Source of the DNA: Lachnospiraceae bacterium
GTDB lineage: Bacteria > Bacillota > Clostridia > Lachnospirales > Lachnospiraceae
Assembly: GCA_023664345.1 (NCBI GenBank)
Contig: JAMPFQ010000013.1
Location: forward strand, 1-64,000
DNA length: 64,000 nt
Reading direction: 5' to 3'
Shown: positions 59,496 through 64,000 of the stretch, piece after piece
Layout: each line of letters opens with the position of its first letter
Numbering within the stretch: position 1 is the first letter of the stretch
The notes under the pieces: model-generated
The model's input: the letters and a program-made list of their open reading frames with translations, nothing else
Told to the model about the DNA's origin: nothing
The model's database searches: none
Program-made: the position numbers and the translations under genes

Positions 59496-61514
59496 ATGAA
59501 AGCGTTGATCTTAAATTCCGGGCTGGGCAGCCGTATGGGGGTTCTCACATCAGAGCATCCCAAATGCATGACGGAGATTGGTTTTCAGGAAACGATCCTT
59601 TCCAGACAGCTGAAAGCCGTCATGGAAGCCGGTATAGAGGAAGTCGTGATGACAACAGGACTCTTCGACGGCGCTTTGGCCAATTATTGCCAGAGCCTGA
59701 ATCTCCCCCTTTCCATCACATATGTGAAGAATCCTCTCTACCGGGAGACCAACTATATTTACAGTATTTATTGTGCCCGTGATTTTTTGGAGGATGATAT
59801 ATTGCTGATGCATGGGGATCTTGTTTTTGAGAACAGGGTGATGGACAGGATCATGGAGAGCGAGCACAGCTGCATGGCGGTCAGCAGTACGCTGCCCCTT
59901 CCCGAGAAAGATTTCAAGGCGAAAGTGCAAGACGGGCAGATCGTCGAAGTGGGGATCGATGTCTTTAACAACGCTATGGCGGCCCAGCCTCTCTACAGAT
60001 TGAACAGACAGGACTGGCAGGTATGGCTGGAACAGATCACGAAATTCTGTGAGAGCGGCGATGAGCAGAAACGGAAGTGCTATGCGGAAAACGCTTTCAA
60101 TCTTGTGTCGGACAGATGCGTGGTCAGGCCCCTGGATGTAGATAACCTGCTCTGTGCGGAGATCGATGATGCGGCAGATCTGGCGGTGGTGAGCAGCAGG
60201 CTGGAAGAAGTGGAGAACCGGACGGTGTATATGTGCTTCAGTACGGATATCCTGCATTCCGGCCATATGGCGCTGATCAGGAAAGCGGGCAGGCTGGGAA
60301 AGGTGATCGTGGGCGTGCTTTCGGACGAGGTGGTCTCTTCCTATAAGCGTTATCCGCTGCTTCCTTTTTCGGAACGTAAGGCCATGTTCGAGAATATTGT
60401 GGGCGTATACCGTGTAGTGGAGCAGGATCAACTCTCCTACAAAGCAAATCTGGAGAAGTACAAGCCCTTTTATGTGGTGCACGGAGATGACTGGCGGACG
60501 GGATTTCAGAAACCGATCCGCGATGAGGTGACTTCCGTGCTGGCGTCCTACGGAGGCAGGCTGGTGGAATTCCCGTATGCGGATGATCTGAAGTATAAGG
60601 AATTGGAGGCAAGGACGCGCCTGGATCTGGCCATGCCGGATATCAGGAGAGGGCGGCTCAGGAAAGAACTGGAGATGAAAGGGCTTGTCACAGCTATGGA
60701 GGCTCATGACGGATTGACCGGCCTGGTGGTGGAGAATACGGTGGTATATCAGAATGGCGGGGCGCATCAGTTTGACGCCATGTGGGTTTCCAGCCTCTGT
60801 GACTCGACGGTAAAGGGAAAGCCGGATATCGAACTTGTGGATATGACCAGCCGTTACCGCACGATCGAGGATCTGTTGGAAGTGACCACAAAGCCGATCA
60901 TCTTCGATGGCGATACAGGCGGGAAGACGGAGCATTTTGTCTATACGGTGAGAACATTGGAACGTCTGGGCGTGTCCATGGTCATCATAGAGGACAAAGT
61001 CGGTCTGAAACGGAACAGCCTGTTTGGCAATGAAGTCGTGCAGACCCAGGACGACATTGCGCATTTCTGTGCCAAGATCCGTGCGGGCAAGAAAGCGCAG
61101 AAGACGCAGGAGTTCATGATATGTGCCCGTATCGAGAGCCTGATCCTGGAGCGGGGGATGGAAGATGCACTGGAGAGAGCGTTCGCGTTCTGCGGGGCGG
61201 GGGCTGACGCGATCATGATCCACAGCCGGAAGAAAGACCCCGCGGAAATATTTGAGTTTGTGGAGAGGTTCCGCGCGAAAGAGCAGAAAACATATCTGGT
61301 GGTGGTGCCTACCAGCTTTCATTCCGTGACGGAGGATGAGTTTAAACGGCGGGGAGTCAATGTGGTGATCTATGCAAATCAGCTGTTGCGCGCTACGGTC
61401 CCCGCCGTCCAGAAAGCTGCGGCCATGATTCTGGAAAATCACAGGGCAGAGGAGTGCGACAGTATGCTGATGCCGTTCAAAGAGATCATACGGCTGATAC
61501 CGGAAGATGATTAA
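59496..61514 (+). CDS. aepX: Triple-domain nucleotidyltransferase / cytidylyltransferase / phosphoenolpyruvate mutase
   Basis: PEP mutase makes the C-P bond, turning PEP into phosphonopyruvate. The 672 residues hold three modules. Residues 1-235 form a LicC-like NTP transferase (ALILNSGLGSRMGVLTSEHPKCM; HGDLVFEN). Residues about 245-370 are a cytidylyltransferase of the HIGH superfamily (FSTDILHSGHMALIRKAG; VVGVLSDEVVSSYKRYP). Residues about 380-660 are PEP mutase: AMEAHDGLTGLVVENT, IFDGDTGG, the family-defining IEDKVGLKRNSLFG and CARIESL. Domains 2 and 3 together match AepX; the extra LicC-like domain is notable. It probably couples phosphonate synthesis to its CMP activation. Two pathway genes follow within 20 bases. 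Confidence 0.92.
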   Translation: MKALILNSGLGSRMGVLTSEHPKCMTEIGFQETILSRQLKAVMEAGIEEVVMTTGLFDGALANYCQSLNLPLSITYVKNPLYRETNYIYSIYCARDFLEDDILLMHGDLVFENRVMDRIMESEHSCMAVSSTLPLPEKDFKAKVQDGQIVEVGIDVFNNAMAAQPLYRLNRQDWQVWLEQITKFCESGDEQKRKCYAENAFNLVSDRCVVRPLDVDNLLCAEIDDAADLAVVSSRLEEVENRTVYMCFSTDILHSGHMALIRKAGRLGKVIVGVLSDEVVSSYKRYPLLPFSERKAMFENIVGVYRVVEQDQLSYKANLEKYKPFYVVHGDDWRTGFQKPIRDEVTSVLASYGGRLVEFPYADDLKYKELEARTRLDLAMPDIRRGRLRKELEMKGLVTAMEAHDGLTGLVVENTVVYQNGGAHQFDAMWVSSLCDSTVKGKPDIELVDMTSRYRTIEDLLEVTTKPIIFDGDTGGKTEHFVYTVRTLERLGVSMVIIEDKVGLKRNSLFGNEVVQTQDDIAHFCAKIRAGKKAQKTQEFMICARIESLILERGMEDALERAFAFCGAGADAIMIHSRKKDPAEIFEFVERFRAKEQKTYLVVVPTSFHSVTEDEFKRRGVNVVIYANQLLRATVPAVQKAAAMILENHRAEECDSMLMPFKEIIRLIPEDD

Positions 61515-61529
61515 GGGAGCAGGGGACGT

Positions 61530-62648
61530 ATGCAGCAGAAAATAATCCATGCAAAAGATGGTTATGCGCAGTTGGACGAGTGGATCCGGGCATCCGTGCG
61601 AAAGTGCCTGTTCCTGGTATGCGGCGGCTCGATCCGGAAGATGAAGATCGACAGATACTTTGAGGAACTGCCAGCGCGGTCAGGGATCAGGGTCGTGCGG
61701 TTCAGTGCGTTTGGTCCCAATCCATCCTATGATTCTGTGGTGGAGGGTGTGAGGGCCTTTGCGCAGTCAGGAGCGGACGGCATGATCGCAGTGGGCGGCG
61801 GCAGCGCCATGGATGTGGCAAAATGCATCAAACTGTATTCGAACATGGATCCCGATGAATGTTATCTGGATCAGGAGATCATACCGAATGATATCAGGTT
61901 CCTGGCAGTGCCGACCACCGCGGGGACGGGATCCGAGGCCACAAGGTATGCGGTCATCTACTATCAGGGAGAGAAACAGTCAGTGACCCATGAAAGCTGC
62001 ATCCCGGATACTGTGCTGATGGATGCGGAGGCATTAAGGACTTTGCCGGATTATCACAGGAAAGCCGCCATGATGGATGCGCTCTGTCATGCGGTGGAAT
62101 CTTTCTGGTCGGTCAACAGTACGGATGAGAGCAGGGGTTTTGCCTCGGAAGCCATTCGTTTGATCCTGGGCAATATGGACCGTTATCTGGCTAACGATGA
62201 TGCGGGAAACGCTAATATGCTGCAGGCGGCCCATATTGCGGGAAAGGCTATCAACATCACCCAGACCACAGCCGGTCATGCCATGTGCTATAAGCTGACA
62301 GGCCTGTATGGGATCGCCCACGGCCATGCCGCCGCATTGTGTGTGAGCGAACTGTGGCCGTGGATGCTGGAGCATATGAACCGATGTGCGGACGAGAGAG
62401 GGCAGGAATATCTGGAGCGGATGTTCTGTGATCTGGCAGCAGTCATGGGATGCAGGGATCCGCAGGCCGCAGCCGGAAAATTTTCTTCCCTGGTCAGGAG
62501 ATCGGAACTGGCCGCTCCGATCGTGAAAGAGGAAGATCTTGCGATCTTAACAAGGTCGGTCAATCCGGTCAGGCTGAAAAATAATCCGGTGGCATTGGAC
62601 GAAAATGCCATGGATCATCTATACAGAAAGATGGGGAGGCGTCGTTAG
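61530..62648 (+). CDS. Iron-type alcohol dehydrogenase, probable phosphonoacetaldehyde reductase
   Basis: The 372-residue protein belongs to the group III iron-containing alcohol dehydrogenases: VGGGSAMDVAKCIK for NAD(P)H, VPTTAGTGSEATRYAVIY, and the metal ligands in DALCHAVESFWS and GIAHGHAAAL. In phosphonate clusters this family (PhpC-like) reduces phosphonoacetaldehyde to 2-hydroxyethylphosphonate. That role is inferred from its place between PEP mutase and decarboxylase. It overlaps the next gene by one base. Confidence 0.85.
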   Translation: MQQKIIHAKDGYAQLDEWIRASVRKCLFLVCGGSIRKMKIDRYFEELPARSGIRVVRFSAFGPNPSYDSVVEGVRAFAQSGADGMIAVGGGSAMDVAKCIKLYSNMDPDECYLDQEIIPNDIRFLAVPTTAGTGSEATRYAVIYYQGEKQSVTHESCIPDTVLMDAEALRTLPDYHRKAAMMDALCHAVESFWSVNSTDESRGFASEAIRLILGNMDRYLANDDAGNANMLQAAHIAGKAINITQTTAGHAMCYKLTGLYGIAHGHAAALCVSELWPWMLEHMNRCADERGQEYLERMFCDLAAVMGCRDPQAAAGKFSSLVRRSELAAPIVKEEDLAILTRSVNPVRLKNNPVALDENAMDHLYRKMGRRR

Positions 62649-63787
62649 TGAAAGCAGAGGATTTTGTGAAGATCCTGGGAGCCGATTTTTATACAGGGGT
62701 TCCCGACAGCCAGCTGAAAGCATTGTGCGACTATCTGATGAATGCTTACGGCATTGATCCGAAACATCACATCATTGCAGCCAATGAAGGGAATTGCGCG
62801 GCGTTGGCGGCGGGATATCATCTGGCCACAGGGAAAGTCCCGGTGGTATATATGCAGAACAGCGGAGAAGGAAATATCATAAATCCGGCTGCCAGCCTGT
62901 TAAATGAAAAAGTTTATGCGATCCCCGTGATCTTCATCATTGGGTGGCGCGGGGAACCCGGGATCCATGATGAGCCCCAGCATATTTATCAGGGCGAGAT
63001 CACCTGTAGGCTGCTGGAGGATATGGGGATAAGGTATCATATTATCGGCCGGGAAACACCGGATGAGGAAGTGTCGCGGTGCATGCAGGGCTTTCGAGAG
63101 GAACTGGCGGAGGGCAGGGATGTTGCCTTTGTTATCCGCAAGGGGGCGCTGGAATATGACGGACGGGCAGAATACGGGAATGATGATCCCATGCTCCGAG
63201 AGGAGATCATACGATGTATCATGGCGCATAGCGGTGACGATCCGATCATCAGCACTACGGGCAAGGCATCCAGGGAATTGTTTGAACTGAGAGAAAGGGC
63301 CGGACAGTCCCATGAAAAGGATTTTTTGACGGTAGGCTCCATGGGACACTGCAGTTCCATCGCCCTGGGCGTCGCGTTGCATCAGCCGGATAAGACTGTC
63401 TGGTGCATCGACGGGGACGGCGCTGCGCTGATGCACATGGGGGCGCTGCCGGTGATCGCGAATCACCATCCGCGAAATCTGATACATGTTATCATAAATA
63501 ATGGTTCCCATGAAACGGTTGGCGGCCAGCCCACTGTGATGGGGAATCTGAAATTTTCCGATATTGCGAGGGATTGCGGATATCCCCATGCAGTCACAGT
63601 GGGTAACTTTGAGGAACTGAACGCGGAACTGGCGCACGTAAAGGAGAGAAAAGATCTGACGTTGATAGAGGTGAAATGCGCCATAGGAGCGAGGGCGGAT
63701 CTGGGCAGGCCGACAACCACGGCGAGGGAAAACAAGGAGAAGTTTATGAGGTTCCTGGAGGCAGGTGAAGCAGAAAAGGAGGTGTGA
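62648..63787 (+). CDS. aepY: Phosphonopyruvate decarboxylase
   Basis: It is a TPP-dependent enzyme converting phosphonopyruvate to phosphonoacetaldehyde, which pulls the unfavourable PEP mutase reaction forward. It starts at GTG 62648, overlapping the preceding stop. The N-terminal half has FYTGVPDSQLKALCDYL and AANEGNCAALAAGYHLATGK with the catalytic Glu, then QNSGEGN. The C-terminal half has SMGHCSSIALGVAL, CIDGDGAALMHMGAL (TPP/Mg) and IINNGSHETVGGQPT, the hallmark of this family. At 379 residues it is a usual length. Confidence 0.95.
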   Translation: MKAEDFVKILGADFYTGVPDSQLKALCDYLMNAYGIDPKHHIIAANEGNCAALAAGYHLATGKVPVVYMQNSGEGNIINPAASLLNEKVYAIPVIFIIGWRGEPGIHDEPQHIYQGEITCRLLEDMGIRYHIIGRETPDEEVSRCMQGFREELAEGRDVAFVIRKGALEYDGRAEYGNDDPMLREEIIRCIMAHSGDDPIISTTGKASRELFELRERAGQSHEKDFLTVGSMGHCSSIALGVALHQPDKTVWCIDGDGAALMHMGALPVIANHHPRNLIHVIINNGSHETVGGQPTVMGNLKFSDIARDCGYPHAVTVGNFEELNAELAHVKERKDLTLIEVKCAIGARADLGRPTTTARENKEKFMRFLEAGEAEKEV

Positions 63788-63788
63788 C

Positions 63789-64000
63789 ATGCCGAACAAA
63801 GCGTTGCCCATAGGCGTGGAAAATTTTGCGGATATGATAAAAAACGAATATTACTATGTGGATAAGACATTGTTTATCAAGGAACTATTGGACCTGAAAG
63901 GAAAAGTGAATCTGTTTACCCGCCCCAGACGCTTTGGGAAAACACTGAACTTGAGTATGCTGCAATATTTCTTTGAGGATACAGGGGATGAGCAGACGAA
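63789..64000 (+). CDS. AAA-ATPase-like (DUF1703-type) protein, N-terminal part (window edge)
   Basis: It opens one base after the phosphonopyruvate decarboxylase stop. The first 70 residues show the family start: ALPIGVENFADMIKNEYYYVDKT, then FTRPRRFGKTLNLSMLQYFF with the RPRRFGKT Walker A variant. These are widespread accessory proteins with an ATPase fold and an often degenerate nuclease tail. No link to phosphonate chemistry is expected. The gene is cut by the window end. Confidence 0.85.
   Translation, partial: MPNKALPIGVENFADMIKNEYYYVDKTLFIKELLDLKGKVNLFTRPRRFGKTLNLSMLQYFFEDTGDEQT

Noticed and set aside
59550..61550. A 666-codon open frame on the minus strand opposite the PEP mutase fusion gene
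   Set aside because: It mirrors a gene with clear domain signatures, has no ribosome site and an amino-acid make-up typical of antisense frames in GC-rich codons.
1..64000. CRISPR array, tRNA or rRNA genes, prophage or transposase genes
   Set aside because: No regularly spaced repeats, tRNA cloverleaf sequences, rRNA signatures, terminal inverted repeats or DDE/serine recombinase frames were seen apart from the intron end at the left edge.

Overview
The window looks like the chromosome of a motile, Gram-positive gut-type Firmicute of the family Lachnospiraceae. Supporting signs are roughly 50% GC, strong AGGAGG ribosome sites, ATGA-type overlaps, an SleB/CwlJ-type cell-wall hydrolase, HrcA/CIRCE heat-shock control, and a FliW-CsrA-flagellin module. 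No rRNA, tRNA, CRISPR array or plasmid origin was seen.

Layout. 1-0.27 kb is the 3' end of a group II intron (RT C-terminus plus domains V/VI) next to a duplicated exon fragment. A 28-residue hydrophobic peptide with its own terminator follows. 0.87-4.2 kb holds two paralogous zinc-ribbon/TM/TPR proteins with different C-termini. Both are read from promoters with nine consecutive G in the -35/-10 spacer, which suggests phase variation. 4.35-22 kb is housekeeping: dnaE, pfkA, an SpoU-type methyltransferase, proC, an SH3b-SleB hydrolase, an NfeD/SPFH pair, a GNAT enzyme, argF, birA, coaX, dusB, greA and lysS. 22-27 kb is accessory: a TauE/SafE permease, a YunG-like protein, an AlkZ-related/EVE fusion, and an AAA/DUF4143 ATPase behind two operator-like palindromes. 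26-33.3 kb carries a LytTR regulator and a three-gene phosphorelay (hybrid kinase with HD-GYP, lone receiver, second hybrid kinase). An hsp20 gene with a perfect CIRCE follows.

34-47.3 kb is the late flagellar region: flgM-flgN-flgK-flgK2-flgL-fliW-csrA, then flaG-fliD-fliS-fliT-like, then two identical tandem flagellin genes. Sigma-28 type promoters (TAAA-N15/16-nCCGATAT/A) precede flgM, flaG and the first flagellin. Hairpins that present GGA lie just upstream of both flagellin starts, as expected for CsrA control.

47.4-63.8 kb is the most interesting region. It contains four LicD-family phosphotransferases, three DUF3880/CgeB-like glycosyltransferases, a GT4-GT2 bifunctional glycosyltransferase, a GT2-like enzyme and three proteins I do not recognise. 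It ends in an operon for a phosphonate: a fusion of two nucleotidyltransferase domains with phosphoenolpyruvate mutase, an iron-type alcohol dehydrogenase and a phosphonopyruvate decarboxylase. No 2-AEP aminotransferase and no phosphonatase are visible, so the expected product is 2-hydroxyethylphosphonate, probably activated as a CMP ester. A sigma-28 type promoter also drives the GT4-GT2 operon, tying the locus to the flagellar regulon. My leading hypothesis is a flagellin (or cell-surface) glycan decorated with a phosphonate by the LicD enzymes. The individual enzyme families are well supported; the linkage to flagellin is inference.

The window ends inside a DUF1703-type AAA-ATPase-like gene.
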